Below, piece by piece: positions 31,015 through 41,048 of a stretch of DNA of 64,000 nt (its first letter is position 1; every line of letters starts with the position of its first letter). Origin of the DNA: Acidobacteriota bacterium (GTDB lineage Bacteria; Acidobacteriota; Terriglobia; Terriglobales; Acidobacteriaceae). The stretch spans positions 265,392-329,391 of the forward strand of contig JAFDVR010000002.1 of the NCBI GenBank assembly GCA_018268855.1, given 5' to 3'. A model generated the notes under the pieces. That model ran no database searches, had not been told where the DNA came from, and saw only the letters and a program-made list of their open reading frames with translations. The translations under genes and the position numbers were made by a program.

Positions 31015-34000
31015 GGTTCGCCCTTGTCGCCTCTGTGCGGTGCTCGTCCAGCAACTTGAGAATGCCGCGCAATGGTATCTCCGCCCATCCGGGACGGTTA
31101 TTCAACTCATACTGCAATTCGTACAAAGCCTTCTCCAGCAGATAAGCGCGCAGCAGATCTTCCGGCCCGTTTGGCGCCGCAACACTGTTATAGGAGCGAA
31201 GAAAGGCCGTGGCAACCTCCTCGTCCCACTTTTCAACCCAATCGTCCACACCGGCGTGCGTCCGGGCGAACGCCGCTGCCGCGTAGCGGAAGGAGCGCAG
31301 CATACCTGCCACATCTCGCAGGGGCGACATCTTTTCTCTGCGGACCTCGATCGGCTTGGCCGGTTCACCTTCAAAATCCAGCAGGACAAAGTCGTCTGCC
31401 GTACGCAGCACCTGGCCCAAGTGATAGTCGCCGTGGATGCGTGTGCGCTTGCCTGCGGTAGCAGGATCAACCGTTGCGATCTGCTCAGCAATTTCGCGAA
31501 TCTTCGAGCGCTGCACGAGCAACTGCGCTGCCAGATCGCCCAGATCTTCAGGTAGATCGGCCAGCTTGCGCCGCAGCGTTGCCAAGGCAGACTCTGCCTG
31601 TTCAATCAACCGCTCCGCATCTGCTTGCAAGGATGCTGCTGTCATCGGCTCCGCCACCATCTCCGGCGTGGTGCCTGTGGCGAGGACGGCGTGCATCTCC
31701 GCCGTGCGTTGTGCGAGCTTCCGCGCAGCCTCCATGTAGCGCGCAATGCCCGCGTCCTCTCCGTCAATGGCTTCCAACTCACGCAGCGTCCACTCCCATC
31801 CATCGCCCTCGCTCTGCACAAGTCCCTGCAGAATGGCGATGGTGGTTGGCTCCGTCTGCGGTTCGCCATCGGCAGGCGTGTACACCATATCGCCCGCGAA
31901 GGGCGGCACCTGCGTATAGCCTTTCTCAGTGAGAAAACGCCCAATCTCCGCGTCGGGATTGATGCCCGGCTGCAACCGCCGGAAGAGCTTGAGGATGAAC
32001 TTGTCCTCAAACAAAAGCGACGAGTTGCTCTGCTCCGCATGTGAGCGCTCCGAATGCATCTCGTTTTCAGGAATGGCAACAGTCGAAGGCTTGCCGGCCA
32101 TTGTGCCATGCTGCGTGCGGATCGCGGCTCCATCGCGGATGATCTTCAGCAACGCACTCCGCACCTGCTCCAGCGCAAGTCCGTCCACCACAAAGCCATC
32201 ACTTGCAGCGTCGGACGCGCGGCGCACCTCCACAAGCACGTCGCGCGCATCGATGTTGCGTTCGTTGAAACGCAGCGCGATCGGAAAGACATAGCGCTCG
32301 CTTGTGCCGTCGGTGTAGCAGAGATCGACTAATAACAGCGCGGCATCCGGAACATCCGGCAGCGTGGCCCAATCGTAGACACTTGCATTCTGAATCGTGC
32401 GCGACTTCGATCCAAACCACCGTTGCGTACACACAAACTTCGGCAACACCGCTTCCTGCAACAACTCCAACCCGGGTCCCGCGAGCACATCCGCAAGCGT
32501 CTCCGCTGGAATCATCACCTCGGGATTCTTCGCCGCCTCCGCTTCTTCATTGCGTCGCGGAGCAGGCTGCAACTCCAGCCAAAGGAACGAGTACGGCCCC
32601 AGAGTGATGGAATACGGCTCGCTGCCAATCTTCGGGAAAGGCACATAGCCCAGCATCTCCACCGGAACCATGCCTTCCCATCGTGCCAGATCAAGCTGCA
32701 CCGGCTGCGCAAACCGCGAAAGGTTCGCCACACACACCACTCGTTCATCGTTGTACTCACGTAGGTAGGCGAGCACCTTGCGATTGTCGGGTTTCAGAAA
32801 CTCCAGCGTGCCGCGCCCGAACACCTGGAAGAGCTTGCGCAGCGCAATCATGTTGCGCGTCCAGTTCAACAGCGAAGACGTATCGCTGTCCTGCGCTTCC
32901 ACATTGATCGCCTGATATCCCCACACCGGGTCCATAATCACAGGCGAATACAGCTTCTGCGGATTGGCGCGCGAGAAGCCCGCATTGCGATCGCTGTTCC
33001 ACTGCATCGGCGTGCGCACGCCGTTACGGTCACCGAGATAGATGTTGTCGCCCATCCCGATCTCATCGCCGTAATAAAGAATCGGCGTACCCGGAAACGA
33101 AAACAGGATGGAATTCAACAACTCAATGCGCCGCCGATTGTTATCCACCAGCGGCGCAAGCCTGCGGCGAATGCCCACATTGATGCGCATGCGCGGATCG
33201 GCCGAATACGCAAAGTACATGTAGTCGCGTTCGTCGTCGGTCACCATCTCCAGCGTCAACTCATCGTGATTGCGCAGAAACAATCCCCACTGGCAGTTCT
33301 CAGGAATCGGCGGTGTCTGCGCCATGATCTCCGTGATCGGCAAACGGTCTTCCTGCCGCAGCGCCATGTAGATACGCGGCATCAGCGGAAAGTGAAATGC
33401 CATATGGCACTCATCGCCTTCGCCAAAATAGGGCCGCACATCCGCAGGCCACATGTTGGCCTCGGCAAGGATCAGCCTATCGTCATACTCCGCATCAATG
33501 GCAGCGCGGATCTCCTTGATCTTGTCGTGCGTCTCCGGCACGTTCTCGCAACTCGTGCCATCGCGCTCCACAAGATAAGGAATCGCATCGAGTCGCAGAC
33601 CATCCACGCCCATGTCCAACCAGAAGCGCATCGCCTTCAGCACTTCTTCCATCACACGCGGATTATCAAAGTTCAAATCCGGCTGGTGCGCAAAGAAGCG
33701 ATGCCAGTAGTACTGTTGCGCTTCGTCATCCCATGTCCAGTTGGATTTTTCGGTATCAGTAAAGATGATGCGTACGCCGGAGTACAGCTTGTCCGTATCG
33801 CTCCACACATACATCTCGCGCTCGGGCGATCCCTTCGGCGCTTTGCGTGCGGCCTGGAACCACGGATGCTGATCGCTCGTGTGATTGATCACAAGCTCGA
33901 TCATCACCTGCATGCCGCGAGCATGCGCTTCTTTTAAAAACGACTGAAAATCCGCAACCGTTCCGTAGTTCGGATTCACATTCATGTAATCCGAAATGTC

Positions 34001-34231
34001 ATACCCGTCGTCGCGCAGCGGAGAAGGGAAGAAGGGCAGCAGCCAGATGCATGTCACGCCAAGCGACTGCAAATAATCCAGCTTGCCCATCAACCCGGGA
34101 AAGTCGCCGATGCCATCACCATTGGAGTCGGCAAAGGCCTTCACATGCACCTCGTAGATGATCGCGTCCTTATACCAAAGAGGATCGCTGGCGCTGCCGG
34201 GCTTCTTTCTTGTTGCTGTGGACGGAGTCAT
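31001..34231 (-). CDS. treS: Trehalose synthase-maltokinase fusion (TreS-Pep2)
   Basis: TreS interconverts trehalose and maltose, and the fused kinase phosphorylates maltose to maltose-1-phosphate, the substrate of GlgE; both act in the cytoplasm. The 1076-aa protein has a GH13 domain with catalytic [10 protein letters not shown] (Asp215), ILAEANMWP (Glu257) and [10 protein letters not shown] (third acid). The C-terminal maltokinase begins near residue 590, with [12 protein letters not shown] and LLDFEGEP as catalytic and metal motifs. Two-gene arrangements are common in actinobacteria, while fusions like this occur in proteobacteria and acidobacteria. The ATG at 34231 lies 24 bp after glgE; a TTG at 34255 would add eight residues. 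Start uncertain. Confidence 0.92.
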   Translation of the reverse strand: MTPSTATRKKPGSASDPLWYKDAIIYEVHVKAFADSNGDGIGDFPGLMGKLDYLQSLGVTCIWLLPFFPSPLRDDGYDISDYMNVNPNYGTVADFQSFLKEAHARGMQVMIELVINHTSDQHPWFQAARKAPKGSPEREMYVWSDTDKLYSGVRIIFTDTEKSNWTWDDEAQQYYWHRFFAHQPDLNFDNPRVMEEVLKAMRFWLDMGVDGLRLDAIPYLVERDGTSCENVPETHDKIKEIRAAIDAEYDDRLILAEANMWPADVRPYFGEGDECHMAFHFPLMPRIYMALRQEDRLPITEIMAQTPPIPENCQWGLFLRNHDELTLEMVTDDERDYMYFAYSADPRMRINVGIRRRLAPLVDNNRRRIELLNSILFSFPGTPILYYGDEIGMGDNIYLGDRNGVRTPMQWNSDRNAGFSRANPQKLYSPVIMDPVWGYQAINVEAQDSDTSSLLNWTRNMIALRKLFQVFGRGTLEFLKPDNRKVLAYLREYNDERVVCVANLSRFAQPVQLDLARWEGMVPVEMLGYVPFPKIGSEPYSITLGPYSFLWLELQPAPRRNEEAEAAKNPEVMIPAETLADVLAGPGLELLQEAVLPKFVCTQRWFGSKSRTIQNASVYDWATLPDVPDAALLLVDLCYTDGTSERYVFPIALRFNERNIDARDVLVEVRRASDAASDGFVVDGLALEQVRSALLKIIRDGAAIRTQHGTMAGKPSTVAIPENEMHSERSHAEQSNSSLLFEDKFILKLFRRLQPGINPDAEIGRFLTEKGYTQVPPFAGDMVYTPADGEPQTEPTTIAILQGLVQSEGDGWEWTLRELEAIDGEDAGIARYMEAARKLAQRTAEMHAVLATGTTPEMVAEPMTAASLQADAERLIEQAESALATLRRKLADLPEDLGDLAAQLLVQRSKIREIAEQIATVDPATAGKRTRIHGDYHLGQVLRTADDFVLLDFEGEPAKPIEVRREKMSPLRDVAGMLRSFRYAAAAFARTHAGVDDWVEKWDEEVATAFLRSYNSVAAPNGPEDLLRAYLLEKALYELQYELNNRPGWAEIPLRGILKLLDEHRTEATRANHGKR

Positions 34232-34255
34232 ATTCGTTCTTGCTCGCTCGTTCAA

Positions 34256-36298
34256 CTACTTGTCTGATGCGCTTCGGCGCAGATGCAAAATGTGTGCCGG
34301 CATCTTTTCCGGATGCAGCAGGACAAAGTTATAAGGCCCGTTCCAGCGATACACCTCGCCGGTCAGCGCATCATGCGCTTCGTATTGCTCGTTTTCGCGC
34401 AGCCCCAGCGCCTGCATGTCGAGCTGCGTCCACCCGCTCTGCGCATTGCGCGGATCGAGATTCACCACCGCCAAAACAACATCGTCACCAGCACGCTTGC
34501 TGTAACAGAGAAGTTGCTCGTTGTCCGTTCCATGAAAACGCAGAGTGTCGTTGCGTTGCAAGGCAGGGTGCGCGCGCCGCGTCACATTCAACGTCTTCAG
34601 CAACGGCATCAGCGAGTCCGCGCGATCACGGTCCCAAGCACGAACCTGATACTTCTCGCTGTCCATGTACTCTTCGCTGCCGGGCTTGGCAGGTACATGC
34701 TCCATTAGCTCAAATGCCGGCCCATACACGCCCCAGTTTGAACACAGCGTGGCCGCCAGCACCGCACGCATCTGGAACGAGGCACGCAACCCCGTCTTCA
34801 ACGATCCCGGCAGAATGTCCGGCGTATTTGGCCAGAAGTTCGGCCTGAAGAAATCCGACACCGGCGGCTGCGTGATCTCCGTCAGATACTCGCGCAGGTC
34901 CTTCGCCGTCTCGCGCCATGTGAAGTACGTATAGCTCTGCGTAAATCCGCGCTTCGCCAGCCCATACATCACATGCGGACGCGTAAATGCCTCCGCCAGA
35001 AAGATCGCATCTGGAAGCTGCCGCTGCACCTCCGCAATGCACCAGTGCCAGAACGGCAACGCCTTGGTATGTGGATTGTCCACGCGAAAGATGCGCACAC
35101 CGCGCCGCGTCCAGAACAGAAACACGTTCAGCAGTTCATGCCAAAGATTGTTCCAGTCGTCCGACTCAAAGTTCAGCGGATAAATATCCTGGTACTTTTT
35201 CGGTGGGTTCTCCGCATATTGAATCGTTCCGTCAGGCCGAATCAAAAACCAGTCAGGATGCAGCGACACCCATGGATGTTCCGGCGAACATTGAAACGCA
35301 ATGTCCAGCGCAATCTCCACGCCATGTTCGCGCGCCACATCCATCACCATGTCGAAATCTTCCAGCGTGCCAAGTTCCGGCAGGATAGCCGTGTGCCCAC
35401 CCTCGCGCGCTCCAATCGCCCAGGGGCTGCCCACATCTTCTGCCCCAGCGACTACGCTATTGTTCTTGCCCTTGCGAAACGCGCGCCCGATCGGATGGAT
35501 CGGTGGAAAATAAACCACGTCAAAACCCGCATCCGCGATCTGTGGGATTAGTTTTGCCGCATCGCGCAGCGTGCCATGTTTGCCAGCCTCTCCCGCAGAA
35601 CGAGGAAAGAACTCATACCAGCTTGAAAAGCGAGCTCGTTCGCGATCCACGCGCACCGGAATTTCGCGCTCATACACCGTTGCAAGCGACAGGTCTGGAT
35701 AACGTTCCACCAGTTCCATAATCTCCGGCATAAGTGGATTTTCATACCGCGTTACCTTCTTCTCCGCAGACGCTCGCAGGGATGCGCCGAACGCCTTCAA
35801 CCGCTTCGCCTCTTCACCCTTCGCTCCGGCGCTGGCACGGTCCACCAGAAGGGCGCCTGAACGGAATGCCAGCGCAATGTCTTTATGCAACTGCGTTTGT
35901 ATCTCCGTGGCGCGTTTGCGGTCGTCTTCGCTTGTCTCAGGGTCGCAGGCAAGTGGATCGGTCTGCGCGCCAATACGCTTCTCCAGGTCAGAGGCCCACG
36001 TATCGAAGTGGTCTACCCATCCCTGCACAGTGAATTGCCATGATCCAACTGTGTTTGGGACAAAGTTGCCGCTCCACATATCGTTTCCAATTGGATACAT
36101 GGGTGCGGTCCGCCACTCCTGTTGTTGCGAAGGACGATACAGCAGACGGGCCTTTACATGATCGTGTCCATCGCCAAACACTGCGGCGCGCACCTCAACG
36201 TTCTCGCCCACCACGCGTTTCGCCGGGAATTTGCCGCAGTCAATTTGCGGTGTCACATTCTCGATCGCAACGCGGCTTCTTCCGTGAGTGGGCTTCAA
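34256..36298 (-). CDS. glgE: Maltosyltransferase GlgE (maltose-1-phosphate:alpha-1,4-glucan)
   Basis: GlgE adds maltosyl units from maltose-1-phosphate to alpha-1,4-glucan, linking trehalose to glycogen-like storage. The 680-aa protein fits the family. The N-terminal IENVTPQIDCGKFPAKRVVGE and YFPPIHPIGRAFRKGKNN are GlgE hallmarks, the nucleophile is Asp407 in FRVDNPHTK and the acid/base is Glu436 in FLAEAFTRP. The start is a TTG at 36298; no ATG exists before residue 67, so a non-ATG start is required to keep the conserved N-terminus. It is the first gene of the operon glgE, treS, glycosyltransferase, channel-like gene, ACP. glgB, needed for branching, is not in the window. Confidence 0.93.
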   Translation of the reverse strand: MKPTHGRSRVAIENVTPQIDCGKFPAKRVVGENVEVRAAVFGDGHDHVKARLLYRPSQQQEWRTAPMYPIGNDMWSGNFVPNTVGSWQFTVQGWVDHFDTWASDLEKRIGAQTDPLACDPETSEDDRKRATEIQTQLHKDIALAFRSGALLVDRASAGAKGEEAKRLKAFGASLRASAEKKVTRYENPLMPEIMELVERYPDLSLATVYEREIPVRVDRERARFSSWYEFFPRSAGEAGKHGTLRDAAKLIPQIADAGFDVVYFPPIHPIGRAFRKGKNNSVVAGAEDVGSPWAIGAREGGHTAILPELGTLEDFDMVMDVAREHGVEIALDIAFQCSPEHPWVSLHPDWFLIRPDGTIQYAENPPKKYQDIYPLNFESDDWNNLWHELLNVFLFWTRRGVRIFRVDNPHTKALPFWHWCIAEVQRQLPDAIFLAEAFTRPHVMYGLAKRGFTQSYTYFTWRETAKDLREYLTEITQPPVSDFFRPNFWPNTPDILPGSLKTGLRASFQMRAVLAATLCSNWGVYGPAFELMEHVPAKPGSEEYMDSEKYQVRAWDRDRADSLMPLLKTLNVTRRAHPALQRNDTLRFHGTDNEQLLCYSKRAGDDVVLAVVNLDPRNAQSGWTQLDMQALGLRENEQYEAHDALTGEVYRWNGPYNFVLLHPEKMPAHILHLRRSASDK

Positions 36299-36468
36299 AT
36301 TTCTGTCCGCCTTTCGCCTGTCTCTCTACGGATGCACTCTGCCACCCGTGCGTTTGTCCGCAGCCACTTGGGGTGCAACCTGCTTTCGCGAAAGGTTCTC
36401 TAATAAAAGACGTACCGGGCACAACCGGGAAGGGTACAAACGGCCCATGAGAGGACGAACGAACGACC
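36299..36468. promoter_or_regulatory. Divergent promoter region between glgE and treY
   Basis: The 170-bp gap separates two head-to-head trehalose/glucan operons and should hold both promoters. A perfect 12-bp palindrome CTTTCGCGAAAG lies at 36383-36394 near its middle, a possible operator. I could not define convincing -35/-10 pairs. The treY ribosome site GAGAGGA is near 36449. Confidence 0.5.
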
Positions 36469-39141
36469 ATGCCCAGAACGCCTTTGGCTACCTATCGCAT
36501 GCAGCTTCACGCCGGATTTCAATTTTCGGCAGCTAGCCAGACGGCAGACTATCTTGCTGCATTGGGAGTCTCTCATCTATACGCCTCTCCTTACATGCAG
36601 GCGGCTCCCGGCAGCCTGCACGGATACGATGTCACGGCGCACGGCACGGTAAATAAGGAACTTGGTGGCGCACAAGCGCACGCACGTATGGTCGAGAAGC
36701 TGCGCTCGCTCGGCCTCGGGCAGGTACTCGATATTGTTCCAAACCATATGGCCGTTTCTGCGGAAAATGCACAGTGGATCGATGTACTGGAAAATGGGCC
36801 TTCGAGCCGTTACTCCTCGTTCTTTGATATTGATTGGAACTCCGCCGAAGAGCGCCTGCGCGACAAGGTCGTTCTTCCCGTCCTTGGCGATCAGTACGGC
36901 CGCGTGCTCAGCCGTAAAGAACTGCGGCTCACACGCTTCGGAAGTACCTTCCGTATCCGTTACTTTGACAATGAGTATCCCGTTGCGCCGCGTTCACTGG
37001 CCCTCATTCTGGCGCGCGCTGCGGAGATAGCCCACTCCGACGAACTTAACTTCCTCGCGGAATCCTTTCGCCGCCTGCCTGCACCACAAAGTACAGAACG
37101 CCGCATACAGCAGCAGCGTCACCGTGACAAAGCCGTTCTGCAGACACTCCTAGATCGTCTCTGCGCAGAACATCATGAAGTTTCCAACGCCATTGATTCT
37201 GCTATCGCCGAATGGAATGAAGATATCGACAAAATGGACGATCTGCTCAACCGCCAGAGCTATCGCCTTGCGTATTGGAAGATAGGCGATGAAGAACTGG
37301 GCTATCGCCGCTTCTTCGATGTAAACAATCTCATTGGCGTCCGGCAGGAACGCGAGCACGTCTTCGAAGCCACGCATGAACTGGTGTTGAAGTGGCTTGC
37401 TGATGGCACGCTGGATGGAGTGCGCGTCGATCATCCTGACGGTCTGCGCGATCCGCAGCAGTACTTTACACGCCTGCGTGAACGTGCCTCCGACGCATGG
37501 ATATTAGGTGAAAAAATCCTCGAACCCGGAGAGTTTCTCCGTTCCGACTGGCCCATTCAGGGGACTACCGGCTATGACTTTCTTACCGTCTGCAATCAAC
37601 TTCTGGTGGAACCGAACGGTCTTGAAGCACTGAATGCCATCTATGCCGATTACACCCGTCAACCCACGGACTTTGAAGAGATAGCGTACGAGAAAAAGCT
37701 GAAGATTGCCTCGGAAACGCTCGCCTCGGACGTCAACCGTCTCGCTACACTCTTTGTGGACATCTGTGAAAACAATCGTGACAGCCGCGACTTTACCCGT
37801 GCGGATATCCGCCGCGCCATTCGTACTGCGGCGGCCTGTTTTCATATCTATCGCACCTATGTCGTTGCAGAACGCGATCAGATTACAGACGAAGACCGCG
37901 AACGCATCGGCCAAGCCATTGAAGAAGCCAAGATGCGCAAGCCGGATATCGATCCTGGCCTGCTGGACTTTCTTGGCCGCGTTCTCTGCCTTGAGGTGCG
38001 CGGCGAAAAGGAATCCGAGTTCGCCATGCGGTTTCAGCAACTCACCGGCCCTGTGATGGCCAAAGGAGTGGAGGACACGGCGTTCTACTGCTACAACCGT
38101 CTCACCTCACTCAACGAAGTGGGTGGCGACCCCGGCACGCGTGGTCTTTCCCTCAAGGACTTCCACGCCTACATGGCACACATGCAGCAGACCTTGCCCG
38201 AGACCATGCTCACCCTTTCCACGCATGACACGAAACGCGCAGATGATGTCCGCGCCCGCCTGCATGTTCTTACCGAAATGCCTGATCGCTTTCGCATCAC
38301 CATCAAGCGCTGGCAGCGCATGACGCACCCGTTCCGCACCGGTCCTTACCCCGATCCGCCAACCGAATATTTCTTCTATCAAACGCTAATCGGCGCATGG
38401 CCCATCTCCGCCGAACGCATGAAGGCATACATGCTCAAGGCCATGCGGGAAGCCAAGATGGAAACCTCATGGACACAGACCAACACCGAGTATGAAGAAG
38501 CACTGGAGAACTTCATCGATCAGGCGCTTGCTGATGAAGCGTTCATGGGAGATGTGGAGAGTTTCGTAAACCGCATCAATCGCGCAGGCCGCATCAACTC
38601 CCTTGCGCAGACGCTCATCAAGTGCACTGCGCCCGGCGTTCCCGATCTTTACCAGGGCGGGGAACTATGGGACCACTCGCTCGTGGACCCTGACAATCGC
38701 CGTCCTGTGGATTACGATCTGCGCCGCTGGCTGCTCGGTGAGTTGAAGGCCATGTCCCCCGAGCAATACATCGCACAGGCTGACCAGCGGTTTGAAGACG
38801 GTACGCCAAAACTCTGGACCATCTATAAAGCATTGGAGTTGCGCCGGGAACGTCCCAACGCCTTCGGCGCTGCATCCACCTACGCGCCCGCGGAGGTCAC
38901 GGGTCCGCGCGCCGACAACTGCATTGCCTTTTTGCGCAACGGAGAAGTCCTCACGCTCGTCCCGCGCTTCTCCTATACCGTAGACGGCGCATGGGGAGGC
39001 ACATGGATTAAGATACCGCGCGGAAACTGGCGCAACCGTCTCACTGGTGCTGCCGTGCAAGGTGGCGTCAAGGTGCGTGTCAGTTCATTGCTCGAAGTGT
39101 TTCCGGTCGCTCTGTTAGCGAAGGAAAAGGAAGTAATCTGA
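36469..39141 (+). CDS. treY: Malto-oligosyltrehalose synthase
   Basis: TreY converts the reducing-end alpha-1,4 link of malto-oligosaccharides into an alpha,alpha-1,1 link, giving maltooligosyltrehalose in the cytoplasm. The 890-aa protein starts with TYRMQLHAGFQF and LGVSHLYASPYMQAAPGSLHGYDV, the TreY signature. The GH13 nucleophile lies in LDGVRVDHPDGL and the acid/base in WILGEKILEPGE, and a long helical insert is typical of TreY. It overlaps treZ by TGATG (39139-39143). treX/glgX, which usually supplies linear chains, is absent from the window. Confidence 0.93.
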   Translation: MPRTPLATYRMQLHAGFQFSAASQTADYLAALGVSHLYASPYMQAAPGSLHGYDVTAHGTVNKELGGAQAHARMVEKLRSLGLGQVLDIVPNHMAVSAENAQWIDVLENGPSSRYSSFFDIDWNSAEERLRDKVVLPVLGDQYGRVLSRKELRLTRFGSTFRIRYFDNEYPVAPRSLALILARAAEIAHSDELNFLAESFRRLPAPQSTERRIQQQRHRDKAVLQTLLDRLCAEHHEVSNAIDSAIAEWNEDIDKMDDLLNRQSYRLAYWKIGDEELGYRRFFDVNNLIGVRQEREHVFEATHELVLKWLADGTLDGVRVDHPDGLRDPQQYFTRLRERASDAWILGEKILEPGEFLRSDWPIQGTTGYDFLTVCNQLLVEPNGLEALNAIYADYTRQPTDFEEIAYEKKLKIASETLASDVNRLATLFVDICENNRDSRDFTRADIRRAIRTAAACFHIYRTYVVAERDQITDEDRERIGQAIEEAKMRKPDIDPGLLDFLGRVLCLEVRGEKESEFAMRFQQLTGPVMAKGVEDTAFYCYNRLTSLNEVGGDPGTRGLSLKDFHAYMAHMQQTLPETMLTLSTHDTKRADDVRARLHVLTEMPDRFRITIKRWQRMTHPFRTGPYPDPPTEYFFYQTLIGAWPISAERMKAYMLKAMREAKMETSWTQTNTEYEEALENFIDQALADEAFMGDVESFVNRINRAGRINSLAQTLIKCTAPGVPDLYQGGELWDHSLVDPDNRRPVDYDLRRWLLGELKAMSPEQYIAQADQRFEDGTPKLWTIYKALELRRERPNAFGAASTYAPAEVTGPRADNCIAFLRNGEVLTLVPRFSYTVDGAWGGTWIKIPRGNWRNRLTGAAVQGGVKVRVSSLLEVFPVALLAKEKEVI

Positions 39142-40883
39142 TGCATTTTTCTGTCTGGGCACCCAAACGTAAATCGGTCTCGCTAAAGCTGCAGGATGCC
39201 ACGCATCCCATGCAAGGGCCCGATGACCGGGGATGGTGGAACATCGATCTCGACACCGGAAGTGCTGAGGTGGACTACACCTTTCTCCTCGATGATGAAC
39301 AAGGCCCCTATCCCGATCCGCGTTCGCCATATCAACCCAACGGTGTCCATGCCGCATCGCGTACTTACAATCACACGCGCTTCCAGTGGACAGACCAAAA
39401 CTTTCGAGCAGCACCGCTCTCCGCTGCCATCATCTATGAGCTGCACATCGGCACGTTCACTCCAGAAGGCACCTTCGATGCAGCTATCGCCCATCTTGAC
39501 CACCTCGTCTCCCTCGGTGTCACACATGTGGAGTTCATGCCGGTTGCTGCCTTTGAAGGCGATCACGGCTGGGGATATGACGGTGTGGCCCTATTCGCGC
39601 CACACCAACCCTACGGCGGTCCTGACGGTCTCAAGCGCCTGATCGATGCCTGCCACGCGCGCGGTCTCGCCGTAGTCCTCGATGTGGTCTACAACCACTT
39701 CGGTCCCAGTGGAAACTACACCGGTCTCTACGGACAATATCTCAACCATCGTCACAGCACGCCGTGGGGAGGTGCGGTCAACTTTGAGGCCGCAGGCTCC
39801 GATCAGGTGCGCCGCTTCTTCATCGACAATGCGCTCATGTGGCTGCGCGATTACCACGTGGATGGCCTGCGTCTTGATGCCGTGCATGAGTTCGTCGACC
39901 GTTCTGCCATTCACTTTCTCGAACAACTCTCCACCGAAGTGGAAGATCTCTCCGCCACCATCGGCAAGCAGCTTGTTTCCATCGCCGAAAGCGACCTTAA
40001 TGACCCCCGTATCGTTACGCCCCGGGAAGCCAACGGCTATGGAATTGATGCGCAGTGGAGCGACGATTTTCATCACGCGCTCCATGCTGTCCTAACTGGA
40101 GAGGGTAGCGGCTACTACGAAGATTTCGGTTCCCTCGATCAGCTTGCCAAGGCACTCACTGATGTCTTCGTCTACAACGGCATCTACTCCGGCCATCGCT
40201 CCCGCATTCATGGTCGTCCCATCGGGAATCTTTCTTATCATCACTTCCTCGGGTACAGCCAGACGCACGATCAGGTGGGGAACCGCGCGCAGGGCGACCG
40301 CCTATGCCATCTTGTCTCCTTCCATCGCGCGCAGATCGCCGCCGCTCTCGTGCTCACCTCGGCTTTCGTCCCCATGCTTTTTCAAGGCGAAGAGTGGGCC
40401 GCTTCTTCCCCCTTCCAGTACTTCGCGGATCATCAGGACGAGGAACTTCGCCACAATGTGACGCGTGGACGCATGGAAGAATTCAGTGCCTTTGGCTGGA
40501 AACCCGAAGATGTTCCTGATCCCGAATCCATCGAGACCTTTCAGCGCTCCAAGCTGAAATGGAATGAGATATCCAAGCCGCCACATAAGGAGATGCTGGA
40601 TTGGTACCACAAACTGATTGCGCTGCGGCGGTCTACACCTGCCCTGAATCACGCGGATGCGGGTTCAGTTGAGGTCAAAATAGATAATGCTGCTAAAACG
40701 ATGCAAATTTGTCGAGATGCGATACAAACCTGCGTTAATTTCGGTCAAAACGGCTCTAAATTCCTTCTGCCCGACGCAGCCGAAATCTTGCTTTCTAACG
40801 GTTCCTCCATCTGCTCCGGCAACGTTCTCCAGCTTCCGCCGGAAACAGTTGCAGTTCTGCGCCTTTCCGGGCGTCGGCCTTGA
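39141..40883 (+). CDS. treZ: Malto-oligosyltrehalose trehalohydrolase
   Basis: TreZ releases trehalose from maltooligosyltrehalose made by TreY. The 580-aa GH13 enzyme has an N-terminal beta domain, DGLRLDAVHEF (nucleophile), SIAESDLND (acid/base) and YSQTHDQVGNR (third acid), with TreZ-specific GWGYDGVALFAPHQPYGGPDGLKRL. It is translationally coupled to treY by a one-base stop/start overlap. The last 200 bases are visibly more AT-rich than the rest, but the frame remains open and the C-terminal beta domain is complete. Confidence 0.93.
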   Translation: MHFSVWAPKRKSVSLKLQDATHPMQGPDDRGWWNIDLDTGSAEVDYTFLLDDEQGPYPDPRSPYQPNGVHAASRTYNHTRFQWTDQNFRAAPLSAAIIYELHIGTFTPEGTFDAAIAHLDHLVSLGVTHVEFMPVAAFEGDHGWGYDGVALFAPHQPYGGPDGLKRLIDACHARGLAVVLDVVYNHFGPSGNYTGLYGQYLNHRHSTPWGGAVNFEAAGSDQVRRFFIDNALMWLRDYHVDGLRLDAVHEFVDRSAIHFLEQLSTEVEDLSATIGKQLVSIAESDLNDPRIVTPREANGYGIDAQWSDDFHHALHAVLTGEGSGYYEDFGSLDQLAKALTDVFVYNGIYSGHRSRIHGRPIGNLSYHHFLGYSQTHDQVGNRAQGDRLCHLVSFHRAQIAAALVLTSAFVPMLFQGEEWAASSPFQYFADHQDEELRHNVTRGRMEEFSAFGWKPEDVPDPESIETFQRSKLKWNEISKPPHKEMLDWYHKLIALRRSTPALNHADAGSVEVKIDNAAKTMQICRDAIQTCVNFGQNGSKFLLPDAAEILLSNGSSICSGNVLQLPPETVAVLRLSGRRP

Positions 40884-41048
40884 TATCCTGCTAAATGTGC
40901 GTATTACGTCGAGCGACCCCTTAGAGGAATCGTCTTTGACAAATTTCGTATTTATTTTTCGAAACAAATTTTTTGTTCGTCCGTCTGTTCCGATTGGCCC
41001 TCGTGTACGTTCCGCAAAGTGTGTCGTTCAGGAGAATGCAGGTCCCTT

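Noticed and set aside
40941..40978. TTGACA at about 40937 with AT-rich tract as promoter of the DUF5666-like gene
   Set aside because: No acceptable -10 box at 16-18 bp; the tract is AT-rich but non-matching.
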